From Arthrobacter sp. AQ5-06 (lineage in GTDB: Bacteria; Actinomycetota; Actinomycetes; Actinomycetales; Micrococcaceae): a stretch of DNA of 64,000 nt. A model generated the notes under the pieces. That model was not told the origin of the DNA. It searched no databases and saw only the letters and a program-made list of their open reading frames with translations. The position numbers and the translations under genes are program-made. Of the stretch, positions 18,455-26,725 are shown one piece after another (position 1 is the first letter of the stretch; each line of letters begins with the position of its first letter). The stretch spans positions 62,001 through 126,000 of the forward strand of contig NZ_QMKP01000004.1 in assembly GCF_003287955.1 (NCBI RefSeq), read 5' to 3'.

Positions 18455-19422
18455 TATTCGACGCTCGACTTTCGGATCTGGCGGTACAGGATGACGGAGA
18501 TGACTACCAGGGTCATGGTCATAAGGAACGCGATGGCGATGCCGGGGCCGGTGGCGAAGTCTTGGAACACGGTGCGGTAGGCAAGGACCACGAGGGAGGT
18601 GGTGGCATCAACGGGGCCGCCGCCGGTCAGCAGGTAGATCGTGGGGAAGTCGTTGACGCAGAAGATGGTCATCAGGATCCAGCTGATGTAGGTGGACCGG
18701 GCGATCAGCGGCAGCGTGATCTGGCTGAACTGCTGCCAGCGGCTGGCACCGTCCATGCTCGCAGCTTCGTAGACGGTGGAGTCCACTGAGGCCAGGGCGG
18801 CCGAAATCATCATCATCATGAAGGGGAAGCTGACCCAGACCTTGAACACCATGACAGTGATGGCCGCCAGTGTGGGGTCCGCGAGGAAGAGCGGGGCGCC
18901 GAGGCCGAGATGCCGGAACAGGGAAGGGATCAGGCTGTCGGGGGTGGCGACGAGCCAGTTCCACGCCGTCGAGGACACCACGATGGGGACCACCCAGGGC
19001 AGGAGCAGCAGGACCTTGAACGTGCCGCCGGCCGGGATCTTCGTGCGGAGAAGGAGAGCCAGGCCCAGGCCCACGAGCCAGGAGCCGAAGACGCCGACGA
19101 TCGTGAAGAGCAGGGTGAACTGGGCTGCTTTCCAGAACGCGGGTGAGGACAGGACGGTGGCGAAGTTCTCAGCGCCGACGAAGTTGCCGGTTTCGATCAG
19201 GGAGCCGTCGTGGGTGGCCTGAACTCCGGCGTGGATCAGCGGATAGCCATGGATGAGAACGAGCAGGACGATGGAGGGCAGGAGGAGCCAGAAGAACGTC
19301 CTGCTGGTCTGGGCGCTGAGTTTGCTTGTGCGGTTGGTGGGTCCGCTTGGTTCGCCGGCCCCGCTGGGCGCAACGCCCCGGCGGGCCCGGTTCAGGCCTT
19401 TTTGAGCTGTAGTTAGTGACAT
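18454..19422 (-). CDS. Carbohydrate ABC transporter permease (MalF type)
   Basis: 322-residue permease with a cytosolic N-terminus of about 40 residues and six helices. The EAA loop reads YEAASMDGASRWQQFSQITL. It starts 12 bp after the binding-protein gene, and its stop overlaps the MalG start (TAATG), so stoichiometric expression is expected. Confidence 0.92.
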   Translation of the reverse strand: MSLTTAQKGLNRARRGVAPSGAGEPSGPTNRTSKLSAQTSRTFFWLLLPSIVLLVLIHGYPLIHAGVQATHDGSLIETGNFVGAENFATVLSSPAFWKAAQFTLLFTIVGVFGSWLVGLGLALLLRTKIPAGGTFKVLLLLPWVVPIVVSSTAWNWLVATPDSLIPSLFRHLGLGAPLFLADPTLAAITVMVFKVWVSFPFMMMMISAALASVDSTVYEAASMDGASRWQQFSQITLPLIARSTYISWILMTIFCVNDFPTIYLLTGGGPVDATTSLVVLAYRTVFQDFATGPGIAIAFLMTMTLVVISVILYRQIRKSSVE

Positions 19423-19434
19423 CGAAACTGCCGC

Positions 19435-20760
19435 TTACTTCTTCAGGACGGATTCGAGGCCAGACTGGAACGTCTGGAGGGCCGACTTGGCGTCGGTCTT
19501 GCCGGTGAGGATGGTCTGGGTGAACTGGTTCAATGCCTGGCCGCCATCCAGCACGGCAAGCTTGTCACTAAGGACATTTCCCTGGGAAGCGAAGGTCTTG
19601 GCGATGGGCTGCCATTCCTTGACGATCTTGACGTTGTTGGGGTCGCTGGCGAACTCGGGGATCTCGGTGATGGATTTGAAGACCGGCAGTGCGTTCATGA
19701 GCTTCTGCTTCCACAGTTCCTTGAGCTGGCCCATGTAATGGATGAGGAACGCCTCGGAGGATTCCTGCGACGGGGTGTTCGTGTACATCATGATGTTGTT
19801 CGGAAACACGAGCCCGCCCTTGTCGCCGTGAGGGCCGGCGAGGGGGCTTGCCACCATAATGTCCCCTGAGGTGTCGCCAACCCGCTCGGGGACGCCGAGG
19901 ACGTAGGGGCCGAAAGCTGCCTTCTTGTCCCTCCACATGGCGTTGAGGTTCTCGGTGGTGTAGCTCACCGATGCGGGGTCGACGATGCCGTTGGAGACCA
20001 GCTCGAGCAGGAATTCGACGGCTTCGACGTTGCGGTCGTTCATGACGTCCAGCTCGCCGTCCTTTGTGAAGACGCCGCCGCCGTTGTTGACCATCATCAT
20101 GATCATCGAGTGGTTTCCGATGTTGTTGCCTGCACCGGAACCGGTGGCGAAGCCGAAGGCGCCGATCTTCTTGAGCGCCTTGCCCGCCTCAAGGAGGGAG
20201 CTCCAGTCTGTGGGAACTTCCAGGCCGGCCTGCTCGAAGAGGGATTGCCGGTACCAGAACACGCGCATATCCAACTGCCAGGGGACGGCCACGTAGCCCT
20301 TTTCCGACTTGAACGGCTCCAGGACACCGGGCAGGAAGTCGTCGAACATGCCGTTCGCTTTGAGGCCGTCGACCACCTTGTCCGCGTACGCGATCTGGCC
20401 CTGCTGCTCGAACTGGAAGGACTGGAAGCCGCCGCCGGTGGAGACCGACGGTCCGGTCTTGGAAGCGATGGCCGAGGAGAACGTCTGGTAGAAGTTGTTC
20501 CACTGGATGGTCTGGTAGCTGGCCTTGAGCTTGCCGGATTCGGGGGCATAGCCTTCCGCGATCTTCTTGGCGGCATCGTTGTAGGCGGGGGTGGCCCAGG
20601 GCATGTCCCAGAACTTGATGACGCCGTTGGGGTCGGCGCCCTGGGAAGCGGAGCCGCCGCCGCAGGCCGCCAGGAGCGGAACAGACGCGGCTGCGGCGGT
20701 CAGGCCGAGGAAGCCTCGCCGGGAGAACGCGGTAGATGCTGCGGAGGATTTGTTGAACAT
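19435..20760 (-). CDS. Sugar-binding lipoprotein of ABC transporter (SBP_bac_1)
   Basis: 441-residue extracellular solute-binding protein. The N-terminus combines a twin-arginine motif (SRRGFLGL, residues 13-20) with a lipobox LAAC (Cys33), so Tat export followed by lipid anchoring is predicted. The mature part has the oligosaccharide-binding fold of family 1 (IKFWDMPWATPAYNDAAKKI). AAGGAAA precedes the ATG. It is the third gene of the operon. The ligand is probably a disaccharide or glycoside. Confidence 0.92.
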   Translation of the reverse strand: MFNKSSAASTAFSRRGFLGLTAAAASVPLLAACGGGSASQGADPNGVIKFWDMPWATPAYNDAAKKIAEGYAPESGKLKASYQTIQWNNFYQTFSSAIASKTGPSVSTGGGFQSFQFEQQGQIAYADKVVDGLKANGMFDDFLPGVLEPFKSEKGYVAVPWQLDMRVFWYRQSLFEQAGLEVPTDWSSLLEAGKALKKIGAFGFATGSGAGNNIGNHSMIMMMVNNGGGVFTKDGELDVMNDRNVEAVEFLLELVSNGIVDPASVSYTTENLNAMWRDKKAAFGPYVLGVPERVGDTSGDIMVASPLAGPHGDKGGLVFPNNIMMYTNTPSQESSEAFLIHYMGQLKELWKQKLMNALPVFKSITEIPEFASDPNNVKIVKEWQPIAKTFASQGNVLSDKLAVLDGGQALNQFTQTILTGKTDAKSALQTFQSGLESVLKK

Positions 20761-20861
20761 GATTTTCCTTTCAGGATCCGGTCCGTTGAGGTCTGGCCGG
20801 TCCTTCTCGTCACTGAGTGTTGAAGGAGCTACTGCCTTAGGAGAATGTGCTGGAACTGCGG

Positions 20862-21671
20862 TCAGTCGGTGAGCTGGCGAACGGTGGCGGTAAGGGCGGC
20901 GAAGTGCTCAAGATCGCTGCCCGGTATGCCGGACAGCAGCTGGTCGCGGAGCCGCGTCCAGGCGTGCCGGTGGGCTGTTTCGTAAAGCGAGGGAAGGGTC
21001 TTGGCGCCGTCAGCGGTGACGGTGCGGACTTGTGCCGGCCAGGCGGCCGAAGGATCGGGAAGTACGACGTCGGCGCGCCCGGAGGCGGTCAGGATGGCCA
21101 CTTTTGCGGTGGCCGGCTCCGAGGATGTCAGGATGCCGTGCAATGACAGGGGTGCGCCGTTGGACAGCCTGCCCGCCACCACATAGCCGTGCGGAGTTCG
21201 CTGTACTGACTTCCACCCGGAGACCTCAATTCCGCATTTGAGGATCGCGGCCAGATGCTCGGTCAACAGTGCGGTGGCATCGCTTCCAGCCGCGGCATAG
21301 GCGACAGAGTCCACCAGGACGGCTTCGGCCACACTCCCAGCCAAAAGGTCCCGGACGTCTTTTTGCGTCTCAGCCAGCACCGGATTTCCCGCCCACTGCT
21401 GGTCAAGGACCACAGCGGCACCGTTCTCTTTTGCAACGGCGGCCAGCGCAACAGCATCTTCCGCCTGCGGGCTGACCACCACAACCCCTTTGGCGCCGTG
21501 ACGGATAGCCGCGCCCGCCCGTCCGGTCCAGCCTGTAGAGCCCGCAATGGCGACGAGGTCTGCAGCAGCATCGGCGGGCTTGAGCGAAACGGGGAGGGAA
21601 GAGACGACGGCGGCGACGGCGCCTGCCGCTTCGGCGTCGGCGTCTGCCTGGACTGACAGCTGGGCGGTCAT
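20862..21671 (-). CDS. Unrecognised protein, possibly degenerate Gfo/Idh-like subunit
   Basis: 269 residues. I recognise no named family. A central stretch (IAGSTGWTGRAGAAIRHGAK, then GVVVVSPQAEDAVALAAVAKENGAAVVLDQQW) looks like alternating strands and helices. The C-terminal half (IEVSGWKSVQRTPHGYVVAGRL ... GRADVVLPDPSA) resembles the substrate domain of Gfo/Idh/MocA enzymes, but there is no GxGxxG and no catalytic EKP. It may be a non-catalytic partner of the adjacent dehydrogenase. Its ATG overlaps that gene's stop (ATGA, 21668-21671), so the two are co-translated. The frame opens further upstream, but only over the neighbour. Confidence 0.7.
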   Translation of the reverse strand: MTAQLSVQADADAEAAGAVAAVVSSLPVSLKPADAAADLVAIAGSTGWTGRAGAAIRHGAKGVVVVSPQAEDAVALAAVAKENGAAVVLDQQWAGNPVLAETQKDVRDLLAGSVAEAVLVDSVAYAAAGSDATALLTEHLAAILKCGIEVSGWKSVQRTPHGYVVAGRLSNGAPLSLHGILTSSEPATAKVAILTASGRADVVLPDPSAAWPAQVRTVTADGAKTLPSLYETAHRHAWTRLRDQLLSGIPGSDLEHFAALTATVRQLTD

Positions 21672-22750
21672 ACGGTGGCCTCCTGGCGGGTTGTTGCTTG
21701 GTCGTCCACGCGGGCGGTAGCCGCCTCGGCAATGGCCAGGGCGAACTCCAGGTCGTGAATGAGGGTGTCTGCGGACGGCGCAGTACCTATCCCACGGGCC
21801 ACCTCTGCGAGCTTGCGCCACTCGCCTTCGTAGCCGTTGTGCCCGAAGGGGCCCAGGACTGTTGTTGTCCGTGAGGTCATGATCCGGGCAATGGCGGAGC
21901 CGGCATGGACATAGGAGGGCGTGAAGTCGATGCTTAGCGAGGTGTCGTCCCCGATGGCCTCGAGCACCCAGGACGGTTCCCAAGTTGAATTCATGGCGGC
22001 CCGCAGTTCGATGGTGACGTGGCCTGCCCGGAGGGAGATTACGTAGCCGAAGGGCTTGACGATCTCGGCGTGGAGCACTTCCACGGCCGCGAAGTCGGAG
22101 GTGAACCGCCGCACCAGAGGCAGGTCATGGATAGCCAGGCCCATCACTCCGCCGGTGAGCAACGCCTTGATGACCTCCGGATCGGTGTTGTCACGTGCCG
22201 GCATGGGGGTGCGCCCCACGATCTCGCTGGCGAAGTCTTCGAACCTGGGGTTGAGCGGCAGGACAATGGAGGACCTGATGGTGTGCACCTGTTCCGGGAG
22301 GTCGCCCCACGCGGCCTCAGCCGCGAGCCAGCCCGGATCGAAGGTGTGCATTGCTCCGACGATGATGGGGACCCTGGTTTCAGCAGAGACAGCCGAGATG
22401 CTGGCGGCCTCGTCGCCGCTCATGGCAAACGGCTTCTCGCACAGCACTGCCTTTTTGCCTGCGCGGCAGGCCGCGATGACCTGGGCGGCATGGAACTGGT
22501 GCGGACTGCAGATAGCCACCACGTCCACGGAAGGGTCCGCGAGCAGTTCATCCAGGCTGGTGCTGAAGGCTGCTCCCACCCTGTTCGCCACGGACTCCGC
22601 AACTGCCGGGTCAACGTCCATGATGTGCCGGACTTCGAGGATGTCCTGCAGCCGGGAAAGGGATGGCAAGTGGATGGCCTGCGTTACAGGGCCCGCGCCG
22701 AGTATTCCGACGCCGAGGACGGCGGGGGCTGCCTGGGATTGGCTCGACAA
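21668..22750 (-). CDS. Gfo/Idh/MocA family oxidoreductase (3), first gene of sugar operon
   Basis: 360-residue dehydrogenase: Rossmann motif GVGILGAGPVTQAIHLPSL, catalytic CEKPFAM (Lys about residue 101), substrate-side helix GGVMGLAIHDLPLVRRF. TTG start at 22750 is supported by AGAGG about 9 bases upstream and by the adjacent promoter. First of nine genes transcribed leftwards to 13413, and divergent from the ROK regulator. Overlaps the next gene by ATGA. Confidence 0.85.
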   Translation of the reverse strand: MSSQSQAAPAVLGVGILGAGPVTQAIHLPSLSRLQDILEVRHIMDVDPAVAESVANRVGAAFSTSLDELLADPSVDVVAICSPHQFHAAQVIAACRAGKKAVLCEKPFAMSGDEAASISAVSAETRVPIIVGAMHTFDPGWLAAEAAWGDLPEQVHTIRSSIVLPLNPRFEDFASEIVGRTPMPARDNTDPEVIKALLTGGVMGLAIHDLPLVRRFTSDFAAVEVLHAEIVKPFGYVISLRAGHVTIELRAAMNSTWEPSWVLEAIGDDTSLSIDFTPSYVHAGSAIARIMTSRTTTVLGPFGHNGYEGEWRKLAEVARGIGTAPSADTLIHDLEFALAIAEAATARVDDQATTRQEATV

Positions 22751-22830
22751 GCTCTTACCTCTTTGTAGTCGCGTATGGAGAAAATGGGCTGTTTCTGGAA
22801 GTCCACGTTGGGGTGGGCTGACTCACAACC

Positions 22831-22866
22831 AAGCTAAAGGGGCTTTTGTCGAACGTCAAGCAAAAG
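22831..22866 (-). promoter_or_regulatory. Promoter and candidate operator of the sugar operon
   Basis: On the minus strand TTGACG (22854-22859) and TAGCTT (22831-22836) are separated by 17 bp, a good sigma-70-type promoter for the operon. An inverted repeat CTTTTG (22843-22848) / CAAAAG (22861-22866) with a 12-base centre brackets the -35. It is the natural candidate operator for the divergent ROK repressor. Confidence 0.55.
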
Positions 22867-22931
22867 TTGATAAGTTGCTGACAGTATTTTTTGGTGTGAC
22901 ACGCAGAAGCTCCATGTGCTATTCATAATTC

Positions 22932-24143
22932 ATGAGCCCAACGCCCGCTGTTGACACCGTTGCCCCTGACAACGGCGGCAGTCTGTCCCGCGCCGGCGAT
23001 CTCTTCCAGCTGCTTCGGGACGGCAAGGCGCGGACCCGCGCGGAACTTGCCTTGAGTACGGGGCTTGCTCGTTCCACCGTGGCGTCGCGGATCGACGCGC
23101 TGATCCATTCGGGGCTCGTGGGACCGGCGGGGGAGGCGAACTCCAGCGGCGGCAGGCCGCCGTCGCGCTTTGCCTTCAACCCGGCGGCACGCGCCGTACT
23201 GGCTGTCGACGTCGGGGCCACCCATGTGATTGTGGCCGTCACCGATCTGGGCGGCAAGGTCCTGGCCGAGCAGCGGCTCGCCCAGGATGTTGCCGAGGGC
23301 CCCGAAACTGTTCTGGACCGAGTGGTGGAAGAAGGCCTGTCCCTGCTTGCCAAAGCCGGAAGGGGCACAAACGACCTCTCGGGGGTGGGGATCGGTCTGC
23401 CGGGTCCGGTGGAACATGCCACCGGCCGGCCGGTCAAACCGCCCATCATGCCCGGCTGGGATGGGTTCGACGTGGTCCGCTACGTGCAGCGCTCGCTGCC
23501 CGTGCCCGTCCTGGTGGACAACGATGTGAACATCATGGCCCTGGGCGAACGGACCGCCCACTGGCCGGATGAAGGCAACTTCCTGCTCGTTAAGGTTGCC
23601 ACCGGCATCGGCTCGGGCATTATCAGCAGCGGCCAACTGCAGCGGGGCGCCAACGGAACTGCCGGAGATCTTGGCCACGTGCGCGTTCCGCGGGGTGACG
23701 ACGTGTTGTGCCGGTGCGGCAACTATGGCTGCCTCGAGGCGCTGGCGTCGGGGCCGGCCGTGGCCGCGGACCTGAACAGGCAGGGTGTGGCTGCAGCTAA
23801 CGGCAGCGATGTCCTGCGCCTGGTCGGCGAAGGTAATTTGCAGGCCATCCACGCACTGCGCCAGGCCGGCAGGGATGTCGGCGACGTGCTGGCCACCGTG
23901 GTGAACCTGCTCAACCCGTCCGTTATTGTCATCGGGGGAAGCCTTGGCCAGGCGGGCGATCACCTGATGGCAGGTGTCCGCGAAGTGGTATATCGGCGCT
24001 CTCTGCCACTGGCCACCACCCACCTGAGAATTGCCCTCTCAGTGGCCGGAGACCAGGCCGCCATCCTCGGCGCCAGCCAGATGGTCACGCAATACGTGTT
24101 GTCACCCGCAGCCATTGAGTCGACGCTCCAGGCGGCCGGCTAG
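22932..24143 (+). CDS. ROK family transcriptional regulator (sugar-responsive)
   Basis: 403 residues: N-terminal winged helix (about 22-70, TRAELALSTGLARSTVASRIDALIHSG) plus a ROK sugar-kinase-like domain with ATP loop DVGATHVIVAV and zinc motif CRCGNYGCLEA near residue 260. NagC/XylR-type repressors bind free or phosphorylated sugar. Divergent from the nine-gene sugar operon, which it probably represses. No Shine-Dalgarno precedes ATG 22932, but TATTCA lies 7-12 bases upstream (22920-22925), so a leaderless transcript is plausible. Stop lies 3 bp from the convergent dehydrogenase stop. Confidence 0.9.
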   Translation: MSPTPAVDTVAPDNGGSLSRAGDLFQLLRDGKARTRAELALSTGLARSTVASRIDALIHSGLVGPAGEANSSGGRPPSRFAFNPAARAVLAVDVGATHVIVAVTDLGGKVLAEQRLAQDVAEGPETVLDRVVEEGLSLLAKAGRGTNDLSGVGIGLPGPVEHATGRPVKPPIMPGWDGFDVVRYVQRSLPVPVLVDNDVNIMALGERTAHWPDEGNFLLVKVATGIGSGIISSGQLQRGANGTAGDLGHVRVPRGDDVLCRCGNYGCLEALASGPAVAADLNRQGVAAANGSDVLRLVGEGNLQAIHALRQAGRDVGDVLATVVNLLNPSVIVIGGSLGQAGDHLMAGVREVVYRRSLPLATTHLRIALSVAGDQAAILGASQMVTQYVLSPAAIESTLQAAG

Positions 24144-24146
24144 CCT

Positions 24147-25106
24147 CTAGCCCGTAATCACGCGGACCGGCGTTCCCTCAAGCCAGGCCTGTACATCCTC
24201 AAATGCGCCCCCGTAGAACTGCCGGTAGCTCTCCGCCGTCACGTAGCCGAGGTGCGGGGACAACACAGTGTTGGGGGCGCTGAGCAGAGGGTGGCCCGCG
24301 GGAAGCGGTTCCTGGTCAAAAACGTCCAGGGCAGCGCCCCGGATCCAGCCCTCGTTCAGTGCGCTCACCAGGGAATCCTGATTCACCAGTGGACCTCGTG
24401 AGGTGTTCACAAGAATGCCTTCCGGCCCCAGGAGCCGCAGTTCCTGCTCGCCCACGATGTCCTCGGAACGGGGAGACAGCCGCAGGTGGAGGGTGACGAC
24501 GTCGGAATTCCTGAAGAGGTCCTCCTTGCTGACCTTCTGCACACCTGCCTCAGCGGCGGCCTCGTCGGTCAGGTTCTGGCTCCAGGCGAGCACCTCCATG
24601 CCGAACGCCTGCCCGTACGCCGCGATCCGCCGCCCGATCTTGCCCAGGCCCACGATGCCCAGGGTCCTGCCGGACAGCTCCATCCCCACCGAGGTCTGCC
24701 ACGTGCCGGCCCGCAGCGAGTTCTCCTCGGCCGGGAGGTTGCGGGCGATCGCGAGCAGCAAAGCCCAAGTTAGTTCGGGCGCGGCTGTGGGTGACCCGGG
24801 CGTGCCGCACACGGTGATGCCGAGTTCCGCTGCTGCGGTCACATCGATGGCGGCGTTGGCCATGCCGGTGGTCACCAGCAGCTTCAGGCCCGGGAGCCGT
24901 TCCAGCACGGTACGGGGGAACGGGGTGCGCTCACGCATCGCAATGACGATCTGGTAGTCGGCGAGCGCCGCTGCCAGGGCGTCCTCGGACTGGAAGGGCT
25001 CGCGGAAGACGGACGTTGCGACGCCGCTCTCTTCCAGCGAGGACCAATCGGCGAAGGCATGCGCAACGTCCTGGTAGTCGTCAAGGATGGCAAGCCGTTG
25101 CTGCAT
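24147..25106 (-). CDS. D-2-hydroxyacid dehydrogenase family protein
   Basis: 319-residue NAD-dependent dehydrogenase related to phosphoglycerate/glyoxylate reductases. The NAD loop GLGKIGRRIAAYG lies near residue 149. Catalytic Arg is in VNTSRGPLVN, Glu in DVFDQEPLP, and His in LSPHLGYVT. The 2-ketoacid substrate is unknown. ATG at 25106 has AAGGAA upstream. The frame remains open for a further 277 codons, but those are the antisense of the divergent transporter and are rejected. Confidence 0.9.
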   Translation of the reverse strand: MQQRLAILDDYQDVAHAFADWSSLEESGVATSVFREPFQSEDALAAALADYQIVIAMRERTPFPRTVLERLPGLKLLVTTGMANAAIDVTAAAELGITVCGTPGSPTAAPELTWALLLAIARNLPAEENSLRAGTWQTSVGMELSGRTLGIVGLGKIGRRIAAYGQAFGMEVLAWSQNLTDEAAAEAGVQKVSKEDLFRNSDVVTLHLRLSPRSEDIVGEQELRLLGPEGILVNTSRGPLVNQDSLVSALNEGWIRGAALDVFDQEPLPAGHPLLSAPNTVLSPHLGYVTAESYRQFYGGAFEDVQAWLEGTPVRVITG

Positions 25107-25275
25107 GTCTGTTCCTTCGTCCGAGGGGTGCGGCTTAATATCCCGCACGTTGGGGCAGGATGGTGTGAGCTTCATCGTATGCCAGGGCGCCATGACGGAG
25201 CCTCGGGCCTCCGGCGCAACGCGGCGTGATAGCAATGGAAGTGATGAAATCCTTTTTAGCCACCGCGGAATCCTC

Positions 25276-26472
25276 ATGAGCGGACAGTTCCTGGCCAAGG
25301 TTCCTAAGGGCTGGATCCTGCTCGCCTGCATCGGACTGTTGGCGCTGAACCTGCGTGGGCCCTTCGTTGCCGTTGCCCCGGTGGTTGACCTGATGCAGGC
25401 CGACCTCGGATTTACGCCCGTTATGTTGGGCTTGCTGACCAGCATCCCCGTGCTGTGTTTCGCGCTCACCGCGTCGCTGGCGTCCATGACCACGAGGAAA
25501 CTCGGCGCGGAGTTCGCCGTCTCCCTCACCATCCTTGGCGTCCTGGCAGGCGTGATTGTGCGCTCGGCGGGCGGCCCGGGGCCGGTAGTAGTGGGCACGG
25601 TGATGATCGGCGTGGCCATCACCGTGGGCAACATCGCGGTGCCGTTGATTATCCGCCGTGACTTCTCCCCGTGGCGGCAGGGAACCGCCATGGGCGTATA
25701 CACGGCGGCGTTGAATATCGGGTCGTTCCTGACGTCGATGGTCACGGCGCCCCTGGCCGAGCTGGCCGGTTGGCGGGTGGCTCTGGTGTCTGTGGGCATC
25801 CTGGCGGTGGTGGCCATTGTTTTCTGGACGCTCGCCGTGGGTGCCCGCACCGCGTTTGTGCCCTCCCGCACCGTGGTGACCGGCGGGCAGGAACACCCGG
25901 CCGTCAAGGGTTCCGGCTGGATTACCGCCGGGCTCACCGCAGGCTTCGCCGGGCAGGCGTTTTCCTACTATGCAGTGACGGCGTGGCTGCCGAGCTACCT
26001 CAACGACGAGCTTGGCATGTCCGCCTCGGAGGCGGGAGCGGGTTCGTCGTTGTTCCAGATCTTCGCGATCGTCGGTGGCCTGGGAGTGCCGTTCGCGGCC
26101 AAGTACTTCAGTACGACGACGACGGCAGTCACCGTGGGGCTCCTGTGGACGGCCGTGCCGGCCGGGCTGCTGCTGGCGCCGCAGCTGTGGTGGCTGTGGT
26201 CCACTTTCGGCGGCATCGCGCAGGGCGGCGGGATCACGCTGATCTTCATCGCCATCATCAAACTGGCCCGGGACCAGGCGTCCGCCGGCCGGATGTCCGC
26301 CACGGTCCAAGGATTGGGCTACTGCTTCGGGGCGGTGGCCCCGCCGCTGGTCGGGTTCGTGCATGACGCCTCGGGTTCCTGGACTCCGGCGCTGTTGGTC
26401 ATTCTGGGTTCCGTGCTGATGTTCTTCGTCTGCACAACGCTCTCCGTGCGGCTGGTGCCGAAAGGACGCTGA
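25276..26472 (+). CDS. CynX/NimT-like major facilitator transporter
   Basis: 398-residue, twelve-helix MFS permease of the cyanate/nitroimidazole transporter-like group (LALNLRGPFVAVAPVVDLMQADLGFTP in the first helix region; LGMSASEAGAGSSLFQIFAIVGG mid-protein). The transported compound is unknown; members carry organic anions or drugs. I placed the start at ATG 25276, where the first helix begins. ATG 25192 in the same frame is possible. Divergent from the hydroxyacid dehydrogenase. Confidence 0.82.
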   Translation: MSGQFLAKVPKGWILLACIGLLALNLRGPFVAVAPVVDLMQADLGFTPVMLGLLTSIPVLCFALTASLASMTTRKLGAEFAVSLTILGVLAGVIVRSAGGPGPVVVGTVMIGVAITVGNIAVPLIIRRDFSPWRQGTAMGVYTAALNIGSFLTSMVTAPLAELAGWRVALVSVGILAVVAIVFWTLAVGARTAFVPSRTVVTGGQEHPAVKGSGWITAGLTAGFAGQAFSYYAVTAWLPSYLNDELGMSASEAGAGSSLFQIFAIVGGLGVPFAAKYFSTTTTAVTVGLLWTAVPAGLLLAPQLWWLWSTFGGIAQGGGITLIFIAIIKLARDQASAGRMSATVQGLGYCFGAVAPPLVGFVHDASGSWTPALLVILGSVLMFFVCTTLSVRLVPKGR

Positions 26473-26530
26473 CGCGTCCCGCCGTCGTCGTCCGGTTTCT
26501 TCCCACCCGCACGCCTCCCACCCCCCGACA

Positions 26531-26599
26531 ACAGCGCGAACTGGCAGCTAATACCCTCAAACCTGGATTTTCAGGTCATTAGCTGCCAGTTCGCGCTGT
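26531..26599. repeat. Palindromic element, family B copy 1
   Basis: Perfect 22-bp arms (26531-26552 and 26578-26599) with core GCGCGAACTGGCAGCTAAT, and a 25-base loop beginning ACCCTC and ending GTC. An inner ACCTG-gatttt-CAGGT stem lies inside. The 63-bp core recurs at 63404-63466 with the same loop length and edges. It lies between two convergent genes, 58 bp after the transporter stop. Confidence 0.9.
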
Positions 26600-26725
26600 G
26601 TGGAGTGGTGTTTCGTTGAAGTGGTGTTCCGTCGCCGGGCCGGCTCCCCGGATTTCGGGGGTGCCTGTTGCGAAGGGCGTGCCTGCCCGGCGGACGGAAA
26701 TCTATTCAGTTCGCTTGCTGCAGCC

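Noticed and set aside
25107..25937. N-terminal extension of the 2-hydroxyacid dehydrogenase
   Set aside because: The frame is open, but it is antisense to the transporter gene, and the enzyme fold and ribosome site begin at 25106.
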